The notes under the pieces: generated by a model
The model's database searches: none
What the model saw: only the letters and a program-made list of their open reading frames with translations
What the model was told of the DNA's origin: nothing
Shown here: positions 42,065 through 49,323 of the stretch, piece after piece
Layout of the letters: each line of letters starts with the position of its first letter
Position numbering within the stretch: position 1 is the first letter of the stretch
NCBI RefSeq assembly: GCF_900111345.1
Contig: NZ_FOGY01000005.1
Span: 266,141 to 330,140, forward strand
Length of the DNA stretch: 64,000 bases
Source of the DNA: Psychrobacillus sp. OK032
GTDB taxonomy: Bacteria > Bacillota > Bacilli > Bacillales_A > Planococcaceae
Direction: 5' to 3'
Position numbers and translations under genes: made by a program

Positions 42065-42889
42065 CTAAAATGTGTCCGGATCCATGCCGGTTCTTTCATC
42101 TAAATTTAGTGCATCGATTTGTTTTATATCTTCAAATGATAATTCAAAATCAAATAACTCTGCATTTTCTATTATTCTAGCAGGTGTCACTGATTTTGGA
42201 ATAACGATTAAATCATTCTGCAAGTGCCAGCGAATAATTACTTGTGCTGTTGACTTACCATATTTTGCACTAATACTTTTTAAAGTAGGTTCATCAAGTA
42301 GTCCGCCTCTTGCTAGTGGTGACCAAGAAGTAATGGCAATCCCTTTTTCTGCACAATAATTTCTAAGATCCACTTGCGATAATTTTGGGTGACATTCAAT
42401 CTGATTGACCATCGGTTGTATATTGGCTTTTGCTGCAATTGTTTCTAGATGTTGTTGGTGGTGATTAGAAACACCCGTTGCCCGAATTAGTTTTTCTTCA
42501 TATAAACGCTCGATTGCGCGGTATGTGTCAACGAACGTTTCTTTTACTGGCCAATGGGTTAAGTACAAATCTACATAATCTAACCCAAGAAGCTCGAGTG
42601 ATTTTTCAAAAGCTTTTAGTGTTTGATCGTATCCTTGATCTGTATTCCACACTTTTGTTGTGATGAAAATATCCTCTCTTGCAAGCTTAGAATTACGAAC
42701 TGCTTCTCCGACTTCTTTCTCGTTTGCATAAAGAGAAGCCGTGTCAATATGACGATAGCCATTATCTAGTGCAGTGGATATTGCTTGCAAAGCAATATCA
42801 GGTTCGGTCATTTTGTAAACCCCTAAACCAATACGTGGCATCTCTACGCCATTTGCTAATTGTTTTGTTGAATCCATATGTAATTCCAT
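42065..42889 (-). CDS. Aldo/keto reductase (YvgN/2,5-diketogluconate reductase type)
   Basis: NADPH-dependent carbonyl reductase, TIM barrel, 274 residues from ATG 42889 (an earlier ATG is at 42898). Signatures: GYRHIDTASLYANEKEVGEA with catalytic Asp and Tyr, VDLYLTHWP, and the C-terminal cofactor loop VIPKSVTPARIIENAELFDF. Catalytic tetrad Asp-Tyr-Lys-His is present (the Lys in ITTKVWN). Close to methylglyoxal/glyoxal reductases of Bacillus; physiological substrate unknown. Confidence 0.9.
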   Translation of the reverse strand: MELHMDSTKQLANGVEMPRIGLGVYKMTEPDIALQAISTALDNGYRHIDTASLYANEKEVGEAVRNSKLAREDIFITTKVWNTDQGYDQTLKAFEKSLELLGLDYVDLYLTHWPVKETFVDTYRAIERLYEEKLIRATGVSNHHQQHLETIAAKANIQPMVNQIECHPKLSQVDLRNYCAEKGIAITSWSPLARGGLLDEPTLKSISAKYGKSTAQVIIRWHLQNDLIVIPKSVTPARIIENAELFDFELSFEDIKQIDALNLDERTGMDPDTF

Positions 42890-42912
42890 GTCCCTCATCC
42901 TTTCTTTAAAAG

Positions 42913-42942
42913 AAAACGACTGAAAAAATCAGTCGTTTTTCC
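42913..42942 (-). terminator. Terminator at the end of the small acidic gene
   Basis: AAAACGACTG / CAGTCGTTTTT; the hairpin overlaps the stop codon of the minus-strand gene at 42929 and is followed there by TTTTCTTTT. Confidence 0.75.
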
Positions 42943-43111
42943 TTTGTTTCATAGAAGAAGTATCGTCTGATTGCGCTGGGTCAGATACTCGATGATCTTT
43001 TTCGAGTTCGTTATCATCACGAAGCTTCTCCATTTGTTTTCCTAGTTGCTTTACCTCTTCCATATTTGTTGCCATTGAACCGTTTTCTGGACCATTTTTC
43101 AAATTACTCAT
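42929..43111 (-). CDS. Small hydrophilic protein, possibly spore-related
   Basis: 60 residues, very polar: MSNLKNGPENGSMATNMEEV, then KQLGKQMEKLRDDNEL and a Ser/Asp/Gln-rich tail. AAAGGAGTG lies 10 bases before the ATG. Small polar proteins of this kind in Bacillales are often forespore products, but I see no SASP motif and do not recognise the family. No hydrophobic segment. Own terminator. Confidence 0.6.
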   Translation of the reverse strand: MSNLKNGPENGSMATNMEEVKQLGKQMEKLRDDNELEKDHRVSDPAQSDDTSSMKQRKND

Positions 43112-43270
43112 TTAAAAAATCACTCCTTTTCTTTATCCTAGTAGAATTATGTGGCAGATGCAACTCTTTAGGTGAACGATTTTCGTCTTAAAATTCAAGT
43201 TTAGCAATATTTCTTTTTAGCCTAAAGTAGGGTATACTTATTACAGAATATACTGGAGGAGGCGCTTAAT

Positions 43271-43366
43271 ATGAGATTAATCCTAGTTCTTGGCGTTTGT
43301 GTAGCATTCCTTTCTGCCATCTTCACTGCAGGATACGATGATAAACCAGGTGCAGCTAAAAAATAA
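43271..43366 (+). CDS. 31-residue membrane or secreted peptide
   Basis: ATG at 43271 follows ACTGGAGGAGGCGC, a near-perfect ribosome site. The peptide is one hydrophobic segment (RLILVLGVCVAFLSAIF) and a short polar tail ending PGAAKK. A GTATACT-like -10 lies about 30 bases upstream and a strong terminator ends it, so it is a complete small transcription unit. Not recognised. Confidence 0.6.
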   Translation: MRLILVLGVCVAFLSAIFTAGYDDKPGAAKK

Positions 43367-43376
43367 GAAAATATGT

Positions 43377-43413
43377 AAAACGGACGATGCCTTTATAGGC
43401 TCGTCCGTTTTTT
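43377..43413 (+). terminator. Terminator shared by the 31-residue peptide gene and trmL
   Basis: AAAACGGACGA-tgcctttataggc-TCGTCCGTTTTTT; T run on the plus strand, and lies between convergent genes. Confidence 0.88.
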
Positions 43414-43888
43414 AGTGTAGATTAGGATAATCTTGTTGTCTTAACGCTTCATATATTAAAATTGCAGCCGTGTTTGATAAATTTAGTGAACGAATATTAT
43501 CATTCATTGGGATTCTAAGCGCTCGGTCTGGATGAGCATCAATCAGTTCGCGCGGCAATCCTTTTGTTTCACGCCCAAAAATAAAGAAATGATCTTTCTC
43601 CGCGTCACTAAAGTTATAGGTCGTGTGTGGCTTTGCTCCAAACTTAGTGATCAAATAGTATTCAGAATCTGGATGTGCCTCAAAAAACTCATCTAACCCA
43701 TCATAATACGTAATATCTACATGCTCCCAATAGTCTAACCCAGCTCGTTTTAGCATTTTGTCATCTGTTGAAAATCCAAGTGGTCTAATTAAATGTAATT
43801 TTGCCCCTGTTCCTGCGCAAGTTCTAGCAATATTCCCTGTGTTTGCAGGGATTTCTGGTTGATATAATACGATATTAATACTCAACAT
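43412..43888 (-). CDS. trmL: tRNA (cytidine/uridine-34 2'-O) methyltransferase TrmL
   Basis: SPOUT-class enzyme methylating the ribose of the wobble base in tRNA-Leu. 158 residues from ATG 43888 (AGGAAGTGG upstream; a GTG is 6 bases earlier). Motifs: YQPEIPANTGNIARTC near the N-terminus, FGRETKGLPRE and IPMNDNIRSLNLSNTAAIL, the trefoil-knot SAM-binding segments. Lies 9 bases after queG, another tRNA wobble-base modification gene, in one operon. B. subtilis counterpart was called cspR. Confidence 0.95.
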   Translation of the reverse strand: MLSINIVLYQPEIPANTGNIARTCAGTGAKLHLIRPLGFSTDDKMLKRAGLDYWEHVDITYYDGLDEFFEAHPDSEYYLITKFGAKPHTTYNFSDAEKDHFFIFGRETKGLPRELIDAHPDRALRIPMNDNIRSLNLSNTAAILIYEALRQQDYPNLH

Positions 43889-43897
43889 TTCCACTTC

Positions 43898-45037
43898 CTA
43901 TTTCTCGATTGTATAAAACTCTAAGCCTTTTTTAATTTCTTCCAGTACTTCTTCTACTTTTTCTGTCTGCTCCGCTTTTTTCAATGCAGTTAGACCTTCG
44001 TCTGTATTAATCTTTCCGATTGCCCAAGCTGCTGTTCCTCTTATAACTGGACGAGCATCATTCTCCATAAGCTCTATCAGTGTAGGTACAGCAGATACTT
44101 CTTTAAAGTGTGCAAGCGCCAATATTGCATTTCGCTGAATCGGATTTTTCCCTCTCCATGCACCAGACATATGTCCATAAGTTTCTTTAAACGTACGATT
44201 TGTCATATTCAATAATGGCAGAAGGAGCGGTTTCACAAGCTCTGGATCTGGTGTAAATGCTTCTTGATGCAAATTCGCTATTCCTTTATTTTTCGGACAA
44301 ATTGTTTGGCAAGTGTCGCAGCCATAAACTCGATTCCCTATTTTAGCTCGAAACTCATCTGGCACCTTCGTTTTGGTCTGTGTGATAAATGCTATACAAC
44401 GCTGCGCATTTAACTGTCCACCTTCAATTAAAGCTCCTGTTGGACAAATATCTAAACAAAGCCTGCAATCCCCACATTGATCCTCCATTTGCTCACTCGG
44501 TGCAAACGGAATAGACGTAATCATCTCCCCTAAATACACATAGGAACCAAATTCAGGGGTAATAATCGCACAGTTTTTCGCACTCCATCCGATTCCAGCA
44601 CGTTCTGCAACGGCACGATCCGACAACTCACCGGTGTCTACCATAGAACGCAGACTTGCATGCGGTATATGCGTTAATATATATAACTCTAAAAGGGCAA
44701 GCTTCTCTCGTAAAACGGTGTGATAATCCATTCCCCAAGAAGCTCTCGCGAAGATTCCACGTCGTGCACCTTTTATACTTTTCGGAGCATCTTTCATTTT
44801 CGATGGGTATGCTATGGCAATCGAAATAATACTCTCTGCTTCAGATAGCAAGAGCTGTGGTTGCGTTCTTTTTTCAATATCCGGTTCTTCAAAACCCGAT
44901 GCATATCCTAACTCTTGTTGGCGCACTAATCTATTTTTCAATTCTTTAAATGGAGAAGCAGACGTAAATCCAATTTTATCAATTCCTATGCTCGCTGCGT
45001 ATTCTATTAGTTGTTGTTGAAACTGAATAATATTCAC
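43898..45037 (-). CDS. queG: Epoxyqueuosine reductase QueG
   Basis: Last step of queuosine synthesis: reduces epoxyqueuosine in tRNA using cobalamin and two [4Fe-4S] clusters. 379 residues from a GTG at 45037 with AAAGGAG upstream (the longer frame lacks one). Catalytic-region TGELSDRAVAERAGIGWSAKN with Asp, cluster cysteines CGDCRLCLDICPTGA and CDTCQTICPKNK, and C-terminal HEAT-like repeats (ARPVIRGTAAWAIGKIN) for tRNA contacts. Co-transcribed with trmL. Confidence 0.95.
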   Translation of the reverse strand: MNIIQFQQQLIEYAASIGIDKIGFTSASPFKELKNRLVRQQELGYASGFEEPDIEKRTQPQLLLSEAESIISIAIAYPSKMKDAPKSIKGARRGIFARASWGMDYHTVLREKLALLELYILTHIPHASLRSMVDTGELSDRAVAERAGIGWSAKNCAIITPEFGSYVYLGEMITSIPFAPSEQMEDQCGDCRLCLDICPTGALIEGGQLNAQRCIAFITQTKTKVPDEFRAKIGNRVYGCDTCQTICPKNKGIANLHQEAFTPDPELVKPLLLPLLNMTNRTFKETYGHMSGAWRGKNPIQRNAILALAHFKEVSAVPTLIELMENDARPVIRGTAAWAIGKINTDEGLTALKKAEQTEKVEEVLEEIKKGLEFYTIEK

Positions 45038-45093
45038 GTTTGATCTCCTTTCTTTATGATACACTTAAGAAAATAGTTGTAAGGATGGTTGCT

Positions 45094-45783
45094 ATGATTA
45101 TTACATTAGATGATTCTTTATTGCAAATTGAACCTAACTTTAAAATAGGCATTATTCATTATACCAAAATTGTCGTTTCTTCTTCTCCTCAAATGCTTAA
45201 AGGTCGTCTCCAATTATTTCAAGAACAGCTTTTCTTTGAAATGGAAGAGAAAAAAGTTACAGAATTTGAAGGCATAAAAGAATGGCGAGCTTTGTGGAAA
45301 AAGTTTGGGGCTGATCCTAACAGATACCGCCACTCAGCTGAAGCGTTATATCGAAGAATTTCAAAACAAAATTATATCACACCTATACATTCTGCAGTAG
45401 ATTTAAATAACTTCTTCTCAATACAATATGAACTGCCATTTGGCATTTACGACAGTAACAAAATACAAGAAGATATTACCATCTCCCTCGGAACGGAAAA
45501 CTCCGAATATAAAGGATTGAATGGACGAGAAAATGTACTAAAAAATATCGTTGTCCTTCATGATGCAACTGGAGCATTTGGAAGTCCTTTTGTGGATTCA
45601 ATAAGAACTGCCGTTACAGAAAATACTACTGAAGCAATACAAGTCGTTTTTCTTCGCCCTTCCATAGGTAAGGAAGAAGGAGAAAAGCTACTAAATTCAA
45701 TAAGCGATATGTTCCATCAAATACATGGTGGAGATGTAAACTCTACAGTATTATCTAATGAAAATAAAGAATGGAGGAACTGA
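45094..45783 (+). CDS. B3/B4 tRNA-binding domain protein
   Basis: 229 residues from ATG 45094 (AAGGATGG upstream). It contains the B3/B4 domain of phenylalanyl-tRNA synthetase beta chain as a free-standing protein (WRALWKKFGADPNRYRHSAEALYRRI, then DLNNFFSIQYELPFGIYD). Such proteins may clear mischarged tRNA or edit amino acids, but this is unproved. Followed 3 bases later by another gene in the same direction, divergent from queG. Confidence 0.85.
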   Translation: MIITLDDSLLQIEPNFKIGIIHYTKIVVSSSPQMLKGRLQLFQEQLFFEMEEKKVTEFEGIKEWRALWKKFGADPNRYRHSAEALYRRISKQNYITPIHSAVDLNNFFSIQYELPFGIYDSNKIQEDITISLGTENSEYKGLNGRENVLKNIVVLHDATGAFGSPFVDSIRTAVTENTTEAIQVVFLRPSIGKEEGEKLLNSISDMFHQIHGGDVNSTVLSNENKEWRN

Positions 45784-45786
45784 TTC

Positions 45787-46302
45787 ATGTCTAATATCAC
45801 GCTAGCTGAAGCTGTTAAGCTAAAAAGTATATTACTAAAAAGAGTTCATGAACTGGAAGAGGAAATAATGCGAGTTGCATATACAGTAATTGAAAAAGAC
45901 AGCGTTCCAGAAGTAGGTCCTCGAAATGTAGCAAATGTAGACTTGGAATTGACCGAAACAAGAAAAGATATTAGAACGCTCGACAAACTCATTTATGAAG
46001 CAAATGTTCAACATACCGTTTCGTTTAAGGATAAAGAATACACAATTGTTGAAGCAATCGAACTAGCTACACAAATGCGTGCCCAAGCGAGAATTTATAA
46101 ACAGCTAGGGGCAGCTGAAAAACAAGTAGTACAATACGGTTATGGTGATGGCACTACATATGTACAAGTCGCTTTATTCGAACCGGAAAATTATCGTTTG
46201 AAGGCTCTTCAATATGAAAAAGATGCAAATAAGTTATCCGGAAATATAAACGCAAAAAATTATTCCATTACCATCAATTTTGATGATGAAAAATATGCGT
46301 AA
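45787..46302 (+). CDS. Uncharacterised helical protein (DUF6847/DIP1984-like)
   Basis: 171 residues. N-terminal long helix KLKSILLKRVHELEEEIMRVAYTVIEKD and a second LELTETRKDIRTLDKLIYEAN predict a coiled coil; a conserved-looking LAEAVKLKSIL...VPEVGPRNV start is reminiscent of DIP1984/septicolysin-type proteins, though I cannot confirm it. Probably co-translated with the B3/B4 gene (3-base gap). No catalytic motif seen. Confidence 0.6.
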   Translation: MSNITLAEAVKLKSILLKRVHELEEEIMRVAYTVIEKDSVPEVGPRNVANVDLELTETRKDIRTLDKLIYEANVQHTVSFKDKEYTIVEAIELATQMRAQARIYKQLGAAEKQVVQYGYGDGTTYVQVALFEPENYRLKALQYEKDANKLSGNINAKNYSITINFDDEKYA

Positions 46303-46475
46303 TCCTTGGTAAGGTGAGACTCCTTACCAAGGCATAGTTAGGAAATCACTCTCAAATTGAATTAGACAAACCAATGACCTCTAACCTTTCACTTTGTGAC
46401 CAATAACTAATGACTACCTATTTGCAATTGCAAACGATAACCAATTAGTGTGTTTCCCGATTTCCTACTATGAAA

Positions 46476-46514
46476 AACGCTCCTACCACTTTTTTGTGGA
46501 GGAGCGTTCTTTAA
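46476..46514 (+). terminator. Terminator before the ATP-grasp gene
   Basis: AACGCTCCT-a-CCAC / GTGG-a-GGAGCGTT around a T loop. It overlaps the upstream extension of the next frame. The rest of the gap 46303-46568 is featureless. Confidence 0.85.
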
Positions 46515-46568
46515 AACATAATGGTCTTGAATTATCCTAAAATTATACATAGAAAATGGGGAATTGGC

Positions 46569-47603
46569 ATGGCGATTAATATTTGGTTCAATAGATGGTT
46601 TTCAACTGTAGCACATTATATGGATATGATTCGACATAACCCAGATCAACAAGAGTTTGTTATTTACGGTACACACCCTAACCCAGATACTGTATATTTT
46701 AAAAATTGTGATGTATCTGGAACAGAACCTGATATTGGTGGGGAAGAATATCTTCAATTCTGTTTAAAGTACTGTTTGCAAAATAATATTCATGTATTTG
46801 TTCCTCGAAAAGAAAATGTCCTCATTGCACAGAACTTAAACAAGTTTGAAGAGATTGGTGTTAAAGTTTTAGTATGTCCTATCGGTGAATTAATGAAACT
46901 GATGGATGATAAAGCAGCTATGTATCGTTCCTTAGAGAATATTGAAAAAGAAGGTCATTTTATAGTTCATATCCCTTCCTACCGAATTGTAAACGATGCG
47001 GATGGCTTCAAACAGGCTTATGATGAATTAAGTAAAGATAATACGAAACTATGTATTAAACCAATAGTAGGAGAAGGAGCAAGTGGATTCCGTATTATTG
47101 ATGATATTTCAGATACTATTCCTTTCTTATTTAACACTGCTTCTTCCCAAAAGATCTCTTTTGAAACAGTTTATAAAGTATTGCAAACACAAGAACGTTT
47201 TCCAGATTTAATGGTATTAGAATATCTAGATGGCTATGAATATAGTATTGATTGTTTAGCTGGAGCAGACGGAACATTAAACGTTGCTATTCCTAGAAAG
47301 AAAGGGAATGGTCGTATACGAGAAATTGAGTACAATGAAGAACTAATAGAAATTGCCGAGAAAATAGCTAAACAATATAAAATTCCTTTTGTTTTCAATA
47401 TTCAAGTCAGATATAAAGATGGCATTCCTAAACTATTGGAAATTAACCCTCGAATGAGTGGAGGATTACACATTAGTTGCCTGGCAGGTATTAATATTCC
47501 ATATTATGCAGTTAAGCTATTACTTGGAGGCAAAATAGAACCATTTTCAATTAAATATGATGTGAAAGCAACTCATATAGAACAATCTGTCGTTTTATCT
47601 TAA
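46569..47603 (+). CDS. Orphan ATP-grasp family ligase
   Basis: 344 residues from ATG 46569 (the frame extends to 46521 but runs out of the terminator). Architecture of ATP-grasp enzymes: N-terminal pre-ATP-grasp domain (about 1-110), ATP-binding with CIKPIVGEGASGF, hinge LEYLDGYEYSIDCL, and metal site in KLLEINPRMSGGLHISC. Related proteins (carbamoyl-phosphate-synthase-like, seen in tellurite-resistance/ter gene clusters) make peptide- or amino-acid-like bonds; here no ter genes are near. Product unknown. It is flanked by terminators on both sides. Confidence 0.8.
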   Translation: MAINIWFNRWFSTVAHYMDMIRHNPDQQEFVIYGTHPNPDTVYFKNCDVSGTEPDIGGEEYLQFCLKYCLQNNIHVFVPRKENVLIAQNLNKFEEIGVKVLVCPIGELMKLMDDKAAMYRSLENIEKEGHFIVHIPSYRIVNDADGFKQAYDELSKDNTKLCIKPIVGEGASGFRIIDDISDTIPFLFNTASSQKISFETVYKVLQTQERFPDLMVLEYLDGYEYSIDCLAGADGTLNVAIPRKKGNGRIREIEYNEELIEIAEKIAKQYKIPFVFNIQVRYKDGIPKLLEINPRMSGGLHISCLAGINIPYYAVKLLLGGKIEPFSIKYDVKATHIEQSVVLS

Positions 47604-47713
47604 ACTTCAATAATCGGAGTAAAAACCAATACAACACGATTAAATTAACACTATGAAAAGTATTTCCAAGCATTATAAAGTACCTTTTTTATTACCTTGA
47701 ATATTCATATGCT

Positions 47714-47752
47714 AAAAATGCTCATTTCCACTTCTGGGAAGGAGCATTTTTA
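47714..47752 (+). terminator. Terminator after the ATP-grasp gene
   Basis: AAAAATGCTC-a-TTTCC / GGGAA-g-GAGCATTTTT. Confidence 0.82.
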
Positions 47753-47772
47753 AACATATTGGAGGTGAGAGC

Positions 47773-47859
47773 ATGCGTAAAAAGAATACCACTGTTATTA
47801 TTGTTATTCATGAAATTTATTCAATTCTCAAAAAGACCTGTTTCTTCTCCATCAATTAG
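47773..47859 (+). pseudogene. 5' fragment of a dienelactone hydrolase-like gene
   Basis: GGAGGTGAGAGC followed by ATG is a strong initiation site. The first 18 residues, MRKKNTTVIIVIHEIYSI, look like the start of dienelactone hydrolases (IIVLHEIYG), but then the frame enters the end of the converging anti-sigma gene and stops after 28 residues. The natural reading is that the rest of the gene was deleted or replaced. The ribosome site is intact. Confidence 0.55.
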
Positions 47860-48696
47860 GAGCTTCCACGTTCCGTGATTCTTCCATGTAAGTTTGCCCG
47901 TGTAATAATAGATTGTTCCTCCCCCTCCACCATCTATTACGCTACTTTCCTGCTTAAAAATGGTGTTTTCTACTTCATTCCCTTTTTTATCAAGTAACTT
48001 CACCTCGATTATTTCCTTATCCCCAATTGTGCTTTGTAAATATACTTCATATGCTTCACCGATTGGAATTTCCCTTGGAGAGTCAACCATTGTATAGTGT
48101 TCCGATTTAGGGAATGGTGGGAAGACATTAACTGTAAAAGATTCGAATAGCACATCCTCCACATAAAACGATAACTGCCATACCCCTTCTGATGGGAACG
48201 GAATAAAGCTAGTTAATGTATGAGCATCCTCACTATAAAGGCCACTTGAAAGAACTCCTTCTGTTAACTTAACTTTTACTCTTTTTGTATTTTCCGCTTC
48301 TACCCGGAAATTTTTGTCCACAAGCGCATGCTCATCTCCCCAGAAGTAAAGCATTAGCTTTGCTCCTCTTCTCCCGTCTTCTGCAACAAATTGTTCATTA
48401 AAAACAAGAATTCCTATCTTACCTTCAACTCCAAGTACTTCTTGATTTCTGTCTGGTAATGTAAAAACTGTTCCTTGCTGTGCACTTAATTTGTAATAAT
48501 TTTCTTGCGTTAAAAAAAGAATGAAAAGAATAGAGCATATGCCTATGATCGTAAGAATTGGTGTTAAAAAGACTGGTTTCTTACGTGGATTCTGCTTAGA
48601 TCTTAACGTATATAAAAATTTCTCTTTTTGTTCGTTCTCAAGAGAATATTTAGGTAGGTTTTTCAATCGATTTTGCAGTTCCTTATAATTCTCCAT
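47821..48696 (-). CDS. Probable anti-sigma factor (single-pass membrane protein)
   Basis: 291 residues from ATG 48696 (AAGGAGGG 9 bases upstream; 48702 also possible). Short cytosolic part (about 1-40), one membrane segment PILTIIGICSILFILFL, then a large extracytoplasmic region ending with DUF4871-like repeats (FPSEGVWQLSFYVEDVLFES, TWKLLIDGEE). No zinc-finger HxxxCxxC motif, so it would be a non-ZAS type. It overlaps the sigma gene by 14 bases, the usual sigma/anti-sigma arrangement. Confidence 0.72.
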   Translation of the reverse strand: MENYKELQNRLKNLPKYSLENEQKEKFLYTLRSKQNPRKKPVFLTPILTIIGICSILFILFLTQENYYKLSAQQGTVFTLPDRNQEVLGVEGKIGILVFNEQFVAEDGRRGAKLMLYFWGDEHALVDKNFRVEAENTKRVKVKLTEGVLSSGLYSEDAHTLTSFIPFPSEGVWQLSFYVEDVLFESFTVNVFPPFPKSEHYTMVDSPREIPIGEAYEVYLQSTIGDKEIIEVKLLDKKGNEVENTIFKQESSVIDGGGGGTIYYYTGKLTWKNHGTWKLLIDGEETGLFEN

Positions 48697-49195
48697 ATTC
48701 ATATCCCTCCTTTTCCATGAGTGTCTTCAGTTTTTTTAAGGAGCGATGATACATCACATTTATATTATTCTCATTACTTTTCATAATACGGCTAACTTCT
48801 TTGGACGACATCTCCAAAATCCCTTTAAGAATGATAACTTCTTTATTAGTTGATGGAAGCTTACTAATTGCATTGTATAAATGGCTGTTTTCTTGATTTA
48901 GAATTATATGTTGTTCCGTATTAATAGAAAAACTCTTCTCGTGTAATAACGTATTCTTAATTTTGCTCCAGACTCGATCTCTTCGATAATGATCGATTAC
49001 CATATTTCTAGCGATGGATATGAGCCATGTTTTTGGATGGGCGCTCTCGTTGTACTTTTTTATGTTGCTCCATGCACGTAGAAATGTTTCTTGTACAAGA
49101 TCTTCAATGTCCAATGATCCAGTATAGTATATTAGAAAGCTAGTAATATCTCTTTCATATAACTCAAACCATTTTTCAATCCAGCTTCTCTCCAA
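48683..49195 (-). CDS. ECF-type RNA polymerase sigma factor
   Basis: 170 residues from a TTG at 49195, preceded by a six-G AGGGGGG Shine-Dalgarno; the longer frame to 49237 has no site. Region 2 is seen as DIEDLVQETFLRAWSNI and HPKTWLISIARNMVIDHYRRDR, and region 4 as ISKLPSTNKEVIILKGILEMSSKEVSRIMKSNENNINVMYHRSLKKL. Closest in layout to SigX/SigW/YlaC-like ECF factors. The next gene encodes its likely membrane-bound inhibitor. Confidence 0.88.
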   Translation of the reverse strand: MERSWIEKWFELYERDITSFLIYYTGSLDIEDLVQETFLRAWSNIKKYNESAHPKTWLISIARNMVIDHYRRDRVWSKIKNTLLHEKSFSINTEQHIILNQENSHLYNAISKLPSTNKEVIILKGILEMSSKEVSRIMKSNENNINVMYHRSLKKLKTLMEKEGYEYGEL

Positions 49196-49264
49196 GAGAT
49201 CCCCCCTTCCCCTAATAATTAGACGAATGCATTTCATTTATCTTACATGAAATGTTGAAAAAAT

Positions 49265-49300
49265 AAAAAATCAACCATTAAACAATCAATGGTTGATTTT
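49265..49300 (-). terminator. Terminator after proS
   Basis: AAAATCAACCATT / AATGGTTGATTTT, perfect 13-base arms, followed on the minus strand by TTTATT. Confidence 0.88.
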
Positions 49301-49323
49301 CTATAATTGTTTCTACTTTTTAA

